A DNA stretch of 64,000 nt from Granulicella sp. L46 (lineage in GTDB: Bacteria > Acidobacteriota > Terriglobia > Terriglobales > Acidobacteriaceae): the NCBI RefSeq assembly GCF_009765785.1, contig NZ_LMUT01000003.1:607570-671569 (forward strand). Direction: 5' to 3'. The translations under genes were made by a program, and so were the position numbers. Below, piece by piece: positions 9,571 to 17,663 of the stretch. Positions within the stretch are counted from its first letter, which is position 1. Every line of letters begins with the position of its first letter. Under the pieces are notes generated by a model. It was given only the letters and a program-made list of their open reading frames with translations, did not search any database and was not told where the DNA came from.

Positions 9571-10167
9571 CTAGCCCTGCGCCGCGACTTCCCGCCTCAG
9601 TGCCTGCACCTCCGCCGTCAATGCCGCCAGCGCCTTCATAATCTCCCCCCGCTGTAAGTCATCGCTCGACAGTTTCTTCCCCTCCACGAAGAACGTCCCA
9701 TTCGGCTCCAGCACGCACGTGTGCACGTCCCCCAGATCGTTAAACCCATTCTTGTTCAGCACCGAGATCAAATCCTCGTGCGTCAACGACTGGTTCTTGA
9801 GCTCCGCCTCGTCCACCACTCCGTCCCGTATCAGTGTCGCCGGATGCCCCGACAGCAGTACCGTAGCCTTCGGAGCACGATATAACACCCACGCCAGCAC
9901 CCAGTTGATCGCCAGCAGCGAGAATGCCCCCACCAGCCCGCCCGAGACCGAGTTATCGTCCCCAATCATGGCATTCTGTACCGTGTTGGACAAACTCAGC
10001 AGTACCACCAGATCGAACGGGTTCAACTGCGCCAGCTCCCGCTTCCCGAAGATCCTCAGAAACACCACCAGGAACAGGTAGACAATCACCGGGCGAAGAA
10101 TCTTCTCCGCCAACGGAAGCGGCATCAAAAACATGTCGTGGGACAGCGTATGCGTTAGCTCGTGCAT
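9571..10167 (-). CDS. DUF421/YetF-family membrane protein
   Basis: The 198-residue product has three N-terminal membrane helices followed by a cytoplasmic domain. RIFGKRELAQLNPFDLVVLLSLSN is the signature of the DUF421 (YetF) family, and the second half has the usual LIRDG and LTHEDLISVLNKNGF segments. Members are widespread; their molecular role is poorly defined. The ATG at 10167 has GGAG nine bases upstream; a TTG at 10182 overlaps that ribosome site and is unlikely. The last 20 residues form a helical, charged tail. Confidence 0.88.
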   Translation of the reverse strand: MHELTHTLSHDMFLMPLPLAEKILRPVIVYLFLVVFLRIFGKRELAQLNPFDLVVLLSLSNTVQNAMIGDDNSVSGGLVGAFSLLAINWVLAWVLYRAPKATVLLSGHPATLIRDGVVDEAELKNQSLTHEDLISVLNKNGFNDLGDVHTCVLEPNGTFFVEGKKLSSDDLQRGEIMKALAALTAEVQALRREVAAQG

Positions 10168-10594
10168 CGATAGTATCTCCAATGGCTACAGGCCTATTTC
10201 AGACCCACCCCGGGATTAATCCGCCGGTACCTTTGTGCTATCCTAACCGCGACGGTGATCGCGCCTGTGAATCATTCCGGTCCGCCGTTCGACCTGCTGT
10301 ATTTCTTCTCCTGTACGCGCTAGCCAAGTAAAGTCTCCGACCACGGAGCGCCTATATCCTACTTATTCGCCTCGCGATTCTTTCCGTATGCGATGAGTTA
10401 CTTTTGGATCAGCTGCGTTCATGCTAGTAGCTAACTCGCCAATGAGAAGAAAGATGCACAGTGCCCACATACACTAGAACTTCAATCTTCGCAGTGATGG
10501 TTAGCGAAATTCTTCTGCTATGCTCTGGATACTCTTTTCCATGAGTGCTACCCCCTGCACCCCTATTAGTGCAAGTTTGAGGACCGAATTCTAA
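10168..10594. other. Intergenic region, divergent promoters expected
   Basis: This 427-base stretch separates the divergent DUF421 and TonB-family genes. It is visibly less GC-rich between about 10330 and 10580 than its surroundings, as expected for promoter DNA. Frames crossing it lack protein character. I could not assign a specific promoter; GCTATGCT near 10517 is a possible minus-ten element for the downstream gene. No tRNA, repeat or terminator was recognised. Confidence 0.4.
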
Positions 10595-11689
10595 ATGGCT
10601 AAGCCACTTCGTAGCGACGATCCCAATCCACCTAGTGTCCAGTTCCGGGACTTCGGTGTTCTTAACGACGGCCAGCGCAGCAAGGGTGCTGCCGCAGCCT
10701 CCATTGCGATCAATGTTACCCTCCTGGCCCTGGTGGTCATCTTGGGCATTGTCATTAAGACCAGCCCCGCGGTCGCCAAAGAGGTTGCTGTCCTGACCCT
10801 GCCCCCTCCGCCTCCCCCGGAGAAGCCGATCCCCAAGCCGCCACCCATCAAGATCAAGCCGGCGCCGCCCATGCCAGTGCCGCCACCCAAGATCAAGCTG
10901 CCCACGCCGCCGCCCATGCCGGTTCCCCCCGATATGAAGCCGCTGCCCACGCCGCAGCCCAAGCCCGTCCTCGCCCCACCGACACCGCCCAAGGCGGTCA
11001 CGCCCCCACCCGCGCCGGTCAAAGTCAATCTCGGCGTCGCTTCGGCGGCCTCAGTTCCCAATCATGACCTTCACCCCAGCGCTGTCCGGCTTGGTGTAGC
11101 TACCAATCCCCTCAAAACCCTTGATGGTCCCGCCGTATCCAATGTCAACCTCGGCAATGCAGGCATGCCGGGTATGAACAAAGGCAATACAGGCAACGGC
11201 CCCCCAGCGACTGCCGTAAACCTCGGTTCCGGTTCACCCAACGGCAAGATGGGTGGCAAGGATAACGCCGCCCAACCCGTTCGCGGAGTCGCACTGGGCT
11301 ATGGAACCGGCCCTGTTGGCGCCAAGAACTACGCCGCGGTCAAGCCCGTCGGTCTTGGGACCCCTCCGCCAGCGGCCGCCGAACGGCCCGCTATGAGTGC
11401 TTCTTCGATTTCGGCTGCAACCCCGCCAAAGGTCACCTTCAAGCCTGAGCCCGTCTATACCCAGGAAGCCAAGGACCACCACGTCGAGGGAGATGCAGTC
11501 GTCAAGGTCATCTTCCGTGCCAACGGCACGATCGAAGTCATCGGCCTGGTCCGCGGCCTCGGTTATGGTCTCGACGAACCGGCCCTCCAGGTTGCGCGAG
11601 GTATCCGCTTCCACCCCGCGCTCAATGCGGCTGCCGAGCCGGTCGACTTCCCCACCAACGTCATCATTCACTTTGTGATTAATAACTAA
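10595..11689 (+). CDS. TonB-family energy-transducing protein
   Basis: The 364-residue product has a cytoplasmic N terminus, a single signal-anchor helix near residues 30-55 (ASIAINVTLLALVVILGIVI), and a long Pro/Lys periplasmic spacer from about 67 to 150. The C-terminal domain from about residue 275 is of TonB type (PEPVYTQEAKDHHVEGDAVVKV, then a GYGLDEPAL helix region). TonB proteins couple the proton-motive force to outer-membrane receptors. Between spacer and C-terminal domain lie about six degenerate copies of a V-x-LG unit. GAGGA lies about 12 bases before the ATG. The gene is followed by a secreted M48-like gene on the same strand; no ExbB/ExbD genes are adjacent. Confidence 0.9.
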   Translation: MAKPLRSDDPNPPSVQFRDFGVLNDGQRSKGAAAASIAINVTLLALVVILGIVIKTSPAVAKEVAVLTLPPPPPPEKPIPKPPPIKIKPAPPMPVPPPKIKLPTPPPMPVPPDMKPLPTPQPKPVLAPPTPPKAVTPPPAPVKVNLGVASAASVPNHDLHPSAVRLGVATNPLKTLDGPAVSNVNLGNAGMPGMNKGNTGNGPPATAVNLGSGSPNGKMGGKDNAAQPVRGVALGYGTGPVGAKNYAAVKPVGLGTPPPAAAERPAMSASSISAATPPKVTFKPEPVYTQEAKDHHVEGDAVVKVIFRANGTIEVIGLVRGLGYGLDEPALQVARGIRFHPALNAAAEPVDFPTNVIIHFVINN

Positions 11690-11861
11690 CCGGTATGCCG
11701 ACGATACTATTCGGTAGCAAGCTTTTAAAACTTCAGGATATTCTAAAGTCGTATCAGCACAATAGCCCGACAGGCGTACCTGATCAAACGTAGTCTTTTC
11801 CAGAATTTAGAAAGGGTCACCCGCAGGGGTGACCGCACTAGCCAAGGAGCCCCCGAATCCT

Positions 11862-13631
11862 ATGAACCTCCCGTCAAAACTGACCGCCGCCGTGGCTCTC
11901 ACCGTCCTGGTCGCATCGGCCCTGCCCGCTGCAGCCTTCAAACCCAAGAAGGCAGATGCGGACTCCCCCTTTGCGCGCAAGCTCACGCCGACCCAGAATG
12001 AACTGGTCAATAAGGCCATCGCCCGCGAGGCCGTCATCATCAAGACCCTCCGCGAGCGCAGCCCCATCGTCGAGACCTATATCCAGAACATGCGTCCCGA
12101 CCCCGTCATGGGCCAGACCGTAGATAGCGATGCCCATTTCCTGGCACGCGTCGACTTCGGCAAGGTCATCGGTGAGAGCGGCTTCCTCACAGGCAATGAG
12201 GCGAAGCAAGGCCGCTTCAAGCACTCCCTCAGCTACGTTACCGGCCTCTCCAAATCGCTGCGTCTCAACTTCAACGAAGCCGGCTTTGTGCGCATGATCG
12301 TCATCGATAGCACCGGCTTCGATCGCCAGCACTACAACTTCGCCTTCCTGCGCAACGACTTCCTCGGCACTGTTCCCACCGTGGTCTTCGATGTCGCCCC
12401 CATCAAGAAGGTTCCGGGTCGCTTCTTCGGCCGTATCTGGGTTGAGCGCAACGGCGGCAACATCGTCCGTTACGACGGCGACCTGGCCGGCGGCGAGAAA
12501 GACAATATCAACGAGTACTTCCACTTCAACTCCGTCCGCACCAACGTTCAGGATGGCCTCTGGCTGCCCACCGCCTCCTATATCGAAGAAACCGACCCCA
12601 AGAGCCCGTCTCACAGCCTCAAGTTCAAAGCCATCAACCAGATCTGGGGCTACTCTCTGAAGGTTCCTGCCAAGGAAGAGGACCAGGCAGACATCGAAGT
12701 CGAAGGTGCAACCGACGAGAGCTCGCAGAACGGCAACCTGAGCCCCCTCGCCGCCCAGCGCCAGTGGATTCAGCAGGCTGAGGACAACGTCATCGACCGC
12801 CTCTTCTCGGCCGGTCTCATCGACGCCCCCAGCGACTTCGACAAGGTGCTCGCCCTGTTGGCCAACAACATCCTGGCCTACAACCAGATCCCCATCGATC
12901 GTCCCATCCGCGTTCGTACCCTGCTCACCGCGCCTCTGGAATCAGTAGCGGTCGGCAACACCATCCTGATCTCTAAAGGTATGGTCGACACCACCGCTGT
13001 AGTCACCGCGGACGGCGCCCAACAAATGGGTAACCTCAATGCCCTGCTGGCCTTCCAGACCGCCCACATCGTCCTCGGCCATCACATCGACACCAAGTTC
13101 GCCTTCAGCGATCGCCTGCTCTTCCCACCTGAGTCGGCCTTCGCCCGCCTTCCGCTCCAGCACACCGATGCCGATGACACCGAAGCCTCGAAAAAAACCC
13201 TCGAGCTCCTCAGCGTCAAGGATTTGGCCGACGGACAACAGTACTTCGGCCTTTACCTGCAGCAGTTGCAGGCTCGCGAGAAGGGTCTCAAGGCCCTCAC
13301 TACCCCGCAACTCGGCGATAGCCTGGTCAAGACCGACGGAACCTTCTGGTTGCAGGCAATCATCTCCAAGTCTCCCAAGCTCAACAACACCGACCTCAAG
13401 CAGCAGGCTGCTGAGCCTCTCAACGCCTACCTTCGTAATGATCCCTGGACCGATCAGGTCATCAAGCTGAATGCAGCCGTTGAGCCGCTCCTCAGTGCCC
13501 GCGACAAGCTGCCCTTCGAGATCACGCCAGTCTCGGTGAACCTTGCCTACTGGAAGCCGGCCGCTGATCCCGATGCAACCTCCGGCGCCGCCGCACCCGC
13601 AGCTGCTCCTGCTGCTCAGCCCCAGCCCTGA
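11862..13631 (+). CDS. Secreted M48-like protein lacking the HExxH zinc motif
   Basis: The 589-residue product has a signal peptide (MNLPSKLTAAVALTVLVASA, cleavage near LPAAA). The ATG at 11862 has AAGGAG 12 bases upstream; an in-frame GTG at 11829 would bury the signal peptide. The N-terminal half resembles an outer-membrane-lipoprotein-sorting-like beta domain (HYNFAFLRNDFLGTVPTVVFDV). The second half has the M48 layout: NTILISKGMVD, then LNALLAFQTAHIVLGHHI around residues 392-410. Where M48 enzymes read GHExxH, this reads AFQTAH (F398, Q399, H402), so the first zinc His and the catalytic Glu are missing. An enzymatically inactive role, such as an envelope assembly factor, is inferred. A strong terminator follows. 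Confidence 0.8.
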   Translation: MNLPSKLTAAVALTVLVASALPAAAFKPKKADADSPFARKLTPTQNELVNKAIAREAVIIKTLRERSPIVETYIQNMRPDPVMGQTVDSDAHFLARVDFGKVIGESGFLTGNEAKQGRFKHSLSYVTGLSKSLRLNFNEAGFVRMIVIDSTGFDRQHYNFAFLRNDFLGTVPTVVFDVAPIKKVPGRFFGRIWVERNGGNIVRYDGDLAGGEKDNINEYFHFNSVRTNVQDGLWLPTASYIEETDPKSPSHSLKFKAINQIWGYSLKVPAKEEDQADIEVEGATDESSQNGNLSPLAAQRQWIQQAEDNVIDRLFSAGLIDAPSDFDKVLALLANNILAYNQIPIDRPIRVRTLLTAPLESVAVGNTILISKGMVDTTAVVTADGAQQMGNLNALLAFQTAHIVLGHHIDTKFAFSDRLLFPPESAFARLPLQHTDADDTEASKKTLELLSVKDLADGQQYFGLYLQQLQAREKGLKALTTPQLGDSLVKTDGTFWLQAIISKSPKLNNTDLKQQAAEPLNAYLRNDPWTDQVIKLNAAVEPLLSARDKLPFEITPVSVNLAYWKPAADPDATSGAAAPAAAPAAQPQP

Positions 13632-13681
13632 TCCCTGGGCATCCCCGCCGGGTCCAGGTAACTAATCAGTCACTCCAACCA

Positions 13682-13713
13682 ACGGCACTCACCCTTCCAG
13701 TGAGTGCCGTTTT
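13682..13713 (+). terminator. Intrinsic terminator after the M48-like gene
   Basis: ACGGCACTCAC and GTGAGTGCCGT form a perfect 11-base-pair stem with a seven-base loop, followed by TTTT. It lies 50 bases after the stop of the preceding gene and points in its direction. Confidence 0.88.
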
Positions 13714-13920
13714 CCGATAGGATCACCACAACCCTCTTCGCACGAGGAGCGTCTTAGCTCCTAAGAGAAGCTTCAACTAACAACAATTGTGTCTCCTTCA
13801 GGTTCGTCCAAACTACTGGAATCATGAGGATATCCTCAAATAATGCTGGTATTTCCAGCACAACTTCAACTACACTGAAGTCGAACCCGATACCATACCC
13901 CGGCCAATGGAGGCCATCCA

Positions 13921-14523
13921 TTGAAACGAATTGTTCTCATTCTGGCTATGTTGGCTGCTAGCTCCTCTTTTGCTCTCGGACAGGCTATACCCGGTGCCAC
14001 CCGCAGGATTGATATTCAGGCGGGCGGCCTGTTTACCTACGCCGTCCCCGACTACACTCCGCAGAACGCCATAGGCTATGGCATCTTCGGGGATATAGAT
14101 ATTACCCCCCACTGGGGCGCCGAATTGGCGTTCAATTCGATCGACATCCTCCAGCACTCCCCTGCAAAAGAGTGGACGTTTGAGTATGGTGTCCGTTACC
14201 ACCGTGACTACGGTCGATTTAGTCCCTACGCCAAACTCTCTGCCGGTCGCGGTACGTTCGATTCCATCCCCCTGTTCTATCAAGGCAACCGGTCTCTGGG
14301 CTATAACATGATCGTGTTTGGCGGTGGCACTGACTTCGCTATCAACAACCGCTTCAGCGTTCGCGCCGGTGCTGAGTATCAGGACTGGTTCACGGGCGGC
14401 CTCAAAGGCGCGGAGGGCGTTGGTGGACCTGGTCAAGACGTCTACCTGCCCCATGGACTAACGCCGTTCCTCGTTCAGGTTGGCATAGCCTACCACTTCA
14501 CGGGTAGCGAAAAGATTCAGTAG
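13921..14523 (+). CDS. Outer-membrane beta-barrel protein
   Basis: The 200-residue product begins at TTG with GGAGG eight bases upstream. It has a signal peptide (KRIVLILAMLAASSSFALGQA), then alternating aromatic/hydrophobic strands such as WGAELAFNSIDI, WTFEYGVRYHRD and FVVQVG-like ends, finishing in an aromatic strand (AYHFTGSEKIQ). This is the pattern of a small OmpA- or OmpW-like eight-stranded barrel. The ligand or role is unknown. Its promoter region (13715-13920) contains two short dyads, GCTGGtatttCCAGC near 13845 and ACTTCA...TGAAGT near 13863, which could be operators. Confidence 0.75.
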   Translation: MKRIVLILAMLAASSSFALGQAIPGATRRIDIQAGGLFTYAVPDYTPQNAIGYGIFGDIDITPHWGAELAFNSIDILQHSPAKEWTFEYGVRYHRDYGRFSPYAKLSAGRGTFDSIPLFYQGNRSLGYNMIVFGGGTDFAINNRFSVRAGAEYQDWFTGGLKGAEGVGGPGQDVYLPHGLTPFLVQVGIAYHFTGSEKIQ

Positions 14524-14871
14524 TTGCACCCTCACCCATTTGCCTGGATAGCCGGGACGGATGATTTGCACGGGCTTACCCACGCAAATCCCTCCACCCC
14601 CGCTCTCCAGGCATTTGCCGTTTCTAAGCCGACCCAGCATCTTGCCCACCGAAGGACATCCTTCTCACCGCAAATGCTCAACCCTCCCGGCCGGCCCACC
14701 AGGAGACCGTCAACATTCCCGTCAGCATCGAGCCCCCAGCCTCATCGCCCTCGCCTCTAGCCCTCCTATACCGCCTCCCGCGTAGCGGCTCGGGCCTGTA
14801 TCTTTCCCTCTCCCCCACCAAACAAAGCGGCCCAGCCATAAGGCTGGGCCGCTTGCGTCCTTCCCATCGAA
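14524..14871. other. Intergenic region with no recognised gene
   Basis: The 348 bases between two convergent barrel genes contain several chance frames without protein character. Only the strong hairpin at 14825-14854 is recognisable. I see no RNA gene or repeat. Confidence 0.4.
14825..14854 (-). terminator. Intrinsic terminator of the minus-strand barrel gene
   Basis: AAGCGGCCCAGCC and GGCTGGGCCGCTT form a perfect 13-base-pair stem around a four-base loop. Read on the minus strand it is followed by TGTTTGG and lies about 17 bases after the stop at 14872. It may also stop readthrough from the plus strand. Confidence 0.82.
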
Positions 14872-15483
14872 TTAGAAGTGGTAGGCAACACCAATCGACG
14901 GCGTCATTAAGATGTAGTAACGGTTGGTGGTAAACAGACCATCCGTTGCGCCAAACGTCGGTGCCTTCATGATGAAGCCGCGATACTCTGTCCGAATGTC
15001 CCAGCTCGGGCTCAGTTCATACGCCACTCCACCGCCAAACAGGCCGCCAATCTGCAGATCCTGCTTCAGGCCCTTCTGGGTCGTCCCGTTGTCCAGGATT
15101 GGCGTAAAGATTTCCACGCCAACGCCGCCTTCCAGAAACGGGTTCCACCGCTTGTACGTCCGCTGGTATACATAAGCGCCGCTAAGCTCCTGCGCGCGCG
15201 AGTGTACCCGGCTGTTGGGCTGCGAAATCGGGTTGTACTTAATCGAGTTCTGGAAAAAGGTGTAGTTCAACTCCACAGCGCTGCGGGGTGTCAGCAAATA
15301 ACGGTAGCTCGCCAGGAAGCCTCCGGTGTGCGTCGTCACCATTGGATGAATATTCAGTCCATAAACGTCTGGTGCCAAAACCCCGAAAAAGCTGATGCTG
15401 GCGTCTTGCCGGCTCTCTTGTGCGTGTCCCACGGCGGCGATGCACAACGTCATCAGTGCACCGAGCAAAATTCTTTTCTTCAT
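14872..15483 (-). CDS. Outer-membrane beta-barrel protein
   Basis: The 203-residue product has a signal peptide (MKKRILLGALMTLCIAAVGHAQ) and alternating amphipathic strands ending in the aromatic terminal strand MTPSIGVAYHF. Motifs such as WNPFLEGGVGVEIF and YELSPSWDIRTEYRGF are typical of small acidobacterial outer-membrane beta-barrel proteins. The terminal GVAYHF resembles the GIAYHF end of the convergent neighbour at 13.9 kb, so the two may be distant paralogues. The function is unknown. Confidence 0.75.
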   Translation of the reverse strand: MKKRILLGALMTLCIAAVGHAQESRQDASISFFGVLAPDVYGLNIHPMVTTHTGGFLASYRYLLTPRSAVELNYTFFQNSIKYNPISQPNSRVHSRAQELSGAYVYQRTYKRWNPFLEGGVGVEIFTPILDNGTTQKGLKQDLQIGGLFGGGVAYELSPSWDIRTEYRGFIMKAPTFGATDGLFTTNRYYILMTPSIGVAYHF

Positions 15484-15712
15484 GCTTGCTGAAATCCCTT
15501 CGCATGCTCACCACGGCCCAAAAACTCCACACGTCTCTCGTTGTGGTCGTCCAGCCGGTAACCGCGGCGCGCTATTGTCTTATTGTACCTGTACGCGACG
15601 CCGTAACGCGCATCACGCCTCATTCTGGCCCGCATCCTTGCTTGTTTCTTCCTTAAGTTTGTTCTTCCGGTAGTGTCTAAATCATTTTCTGGTGGTCTCC
15701 CTATAGACGAAA

Positions 15713-15742
15713 CAAGCCCCGTTCCGTGATCCGGAACGAGGC
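15713..15742 (-). terminator. Intrinsic terminator of the CpxP/Spy-like gene
   Basis: On the minus strand GCCTCGTTCCG pairs with CGGAACGGGGC, including one G-T wobble, around a five-base loop, and is followed by TTGTTTCG. It lies 26 bases after the stop at 15768. Confidence 0.72.
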
Positions 15743-15767
15743 CTCTTCGCTTGCTTTTTGCTCTCTC

Positions 15768-16289
15768 TTACGCCTGCGGGCTTCCTGACGGTGGAGGAGG
15801 CACAGGCGCGCCCTGCCCTCCCTCATCGCCATGACGCTCCCGCATCCTCGCCTGCATCGCGTCAAACTTCGCCTGCTGATCCGGCGTTAGCACCGCGCGA
15901 ATCCTCGCCTGCTCACCCTGGTGCAGCGTCATCATCTGCGCCCGCCGATCCCCTGGCGCCAGCGACGCATTCGACCGTATCGTCTCCATCTGTGCATGCG
16001 ATTCCGTGAAGATCTGCCGCACCTGCGCCGTCTGGCTGTCATTCAGATTCAGCCGCTGCTGCATCATCTCCACGCGCCGCTCCGGATCCATGTGGCGCGG
16101 TCCCTGCATCTGCCCGTTCGGCGGCGGCCCTTGCTGTTGCTGATCCGGCGGTGGTGGAGGCGCCGTCTCCTGTTGCGCTACCGCCGCGCTCAAACCCAGC
16201 CCGGCACTACACAGCACGACCGCTGCTGCACGAAACATCCTGCTCTTTGCAAAGTTTTCCATCGCCTGTACCCTGCTCTCTCGAAGCAT
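15768..16289 (-). CDS. Periplasmic CpxP/Spy-like LTxxQ protein
   Basis: The 173-residue product has a signal peptide ending near SAAVAQ, a Pro/Gln-rich linker, then the helical DPERRVEMMQQRLNLNDSQT and RAVLTPDQQAKFDAMQARM. These two segments match the LTxxQ repeats of the CpxP/Spy family of periplasmic chaperones and metal or stress sensors. ATG 16289 is chosen because AAGGAT precedes it by seven bases; ATG 16262 is an alternative. The frame runs upstream to 16553, but that part encodes repeat DNA. A role in envelope stress is inferred from family. Confidence 0.75.
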   Translation of the reverse strand: MLRESRVQAMENFAKSRMFRAAAVVLCSAGLGLSAAVAQQETAPPPPPDQQQQGPPPNGQMQGPRHMDPERRVEMMQQRLNLNDSQTAQVRQIFTESHAQMETIRSNASLAPGDRRAQMMTLHQGEQARIRAVLTPDQQAKFDAMQARMRERHGDEGGQGAPVPPPPSGSPQA

Positions 16290-16627
16290 CGCTGCATCCT
16301 TTCGCTGCGCTGCCGTCACCAGTACAAACGCGACTTCCCGCAAAATGTTCTGCCTTCCCTTCGAGATTCTTTCGCTGAAACTTTCCCCAATCACCCGCGT
16401 CTTAAGCCGGCCCGCCCCCCTCAATTTCGCACCTGCACTTTCCTCTCTGGCTGTCATCCCACAGGGATCTCCCTTTGCTCTTGCTCTTGCTTTTCTAGCT
16501 GTCATCCCGCAGGGATCTGCCTTTGCATTTGCGCTTGTTTTTCTGGCTGTCATTCCGAGCGGAGCGAGGAACCTGCTCCTCGCGCGAAGCGCGCCGGTTC
16601 TCCCCTACCCATGACTCCAACCCCGCC
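16290..16627. repeat. Intergenic region with three GTCAT-headed hairpin elements
   Basis: No gene is evident. Elements begin at 16453, 16501 and 16549. The first two have cores ATCCC-aca/gca-GGGAT and end in ATCTCCC/ATCTGCC. The third has TTCC...GGAA arms around GAGCGGAGCGA and ends ACCTGCTCC. Between them run TTGCTCT/TTGCATT-type hexamer tracts. These are the leftmost members of the family that recurs to 58.9 kb. Confidence 0.75.
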
Positions 16628-17542
16628 TCAGCCCTTCTCGACCACAAAACTAAATGGCTTTCCATGCTCCACCGCATGCGCCTGCACCACGCGCAGAAAC
16701 TCTCTCGCCGCATGGCTCAACGCCGCGCCCCGCCGATGCACCAGCCGCAGCTTCCGCTCCATCTGCAGCTCAGGAACCTCCACCGCCACCAGCGTCCCAC
16801 TCTCCAGCTCTCCCTCCACCGTCAAGCGCGGCACCAGCGCCACACCATTTCCCCGTTGCACAAACCGCTTGATCGCCTCCAGCGACGGCAGCTCCACCTC
16901 CATCTGCAGCGGAATCTTCCGCCGCGCAAACGTCTCAATCACCTTCTGCCGCAGCGGCGACGGCACGTTATGCGCCACAAACGTCTCCTTCCCCAGCCGC
17001 GCCACCGTCACCTTTCCCGCCTTCGCCAGCGCATGCCCCGGACTCATCACGCACACCAGCTCATCCGTATACACCAGCGTCGACACCACCTGCGGATCCG
17101 CCGGCCGAAAACTCACCACCCCAATCTCCACCGAGTGCGACTGCACCTCGTCCGCAATCCGGCTAGCCAGCGTCCGCTGCACCGCTACCTTGATCCGCGG
17201 ATGCTCCCTCCGGAACGCATCCAGCACCGGCAACAAATAAAGACACGTGTACTCATTCGCCGCTAGATCCAGCCGTCCCCGATGCAGCGACCTCAAATCC
17301 ACCAGCGCCGCACCCGCATCCTTCCGCAGATTCAGCATCTTATGCGCGTACTCCAGCAGCACCTTGCCGGCGTCGGTAGGCTGTCCCGCCGACCGTTCCA
17401 GCAGCGTCTCCCCCAGCTCCGCCTCCAACTTCGCAATTACCTGGCTCACCGCCGGCTGCGTACGGTGCAAACGTGCCGCCGCTCGTGAGAAACTTCTCTC
17501 CTCAGCGACGGCAACAAATGTCTCGAGCTGAAATAAATCCAC
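16628..17542 (-). CDS. LysR-family transcriptional regulator
   Basis: The 304-residue product starts with GTG and has the LysR N-terminal winged helix-turn-helix (LETFVAVAEERSFSRAAARLHRTQPAVSQVIAKLE), followed by the two-lobed effector domain (LYLLPVLDAFRREHPRIKVAV, VSTLVYTDELVCVMSPGHAL). LysR proteins usually bind upstream of a divergent target and respond to a pathway metabolite. Its start lies about 120 bases from leuA on the opposite strand, so control of the leucine/isoleucine-valine cluster is a reasonable inference. The effector cannot be read from the sequence. Confidence 0.9.
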   Translation of the reverse strand: MDLFQLETFVAVAEERSFSRAAARLHRTQPAVSQVIAKLEAELGETLLERSAGQPTDAGKVLLEYAHKMLNLRKDAGAALVDLRSLHRGRLDLAANEYTCLYLLPVLDAFRREHPRIKVAVQRTLASRIADEVQSHSVEIGVVSFRPADPQVVSTLVYTDELVCVMSPGHALAKAGKVTVARLGKETFVAHNVPSPLRQKVIETFARRKIPLQMEVELPSLEAIKRFVQRGNGVALVPRLTVEGELESGTLVAVEVPELQMERKLRLVHRRGAALSHAAREFLRVVQAHAVEHGKPFSFVVEKG

Positions 17543-17574
17543 GCGCCCCCACTCAGATTCCGTGCTTCGATCTG

Positions 17575-17640
17575 ACCTATAGGATCATTAGAATGCACAA
17601 TACATCTGGTTCTGAGCATAAGGGTACGTTATGATCCTGT
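17575..17640. promoter_or_regulatory. Putative leuA promoter and LysR operator
   Basis: In the divergent lysR-leuA region, GGATCAT at 17582-17588 and ATGATCC at 17631-17637 are an exact inverted pair. TATGAT at 17630-17635 overlaps the right arm and is a good minus-ten hexamer about 30 bases before the leuA ATG. A minus-35 element is not convincing. Regulator binding here is inference. Confidence 0.35.
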
Positions 17641-17663
17641 CTAGACGGAAAGGTCTTCAATCT

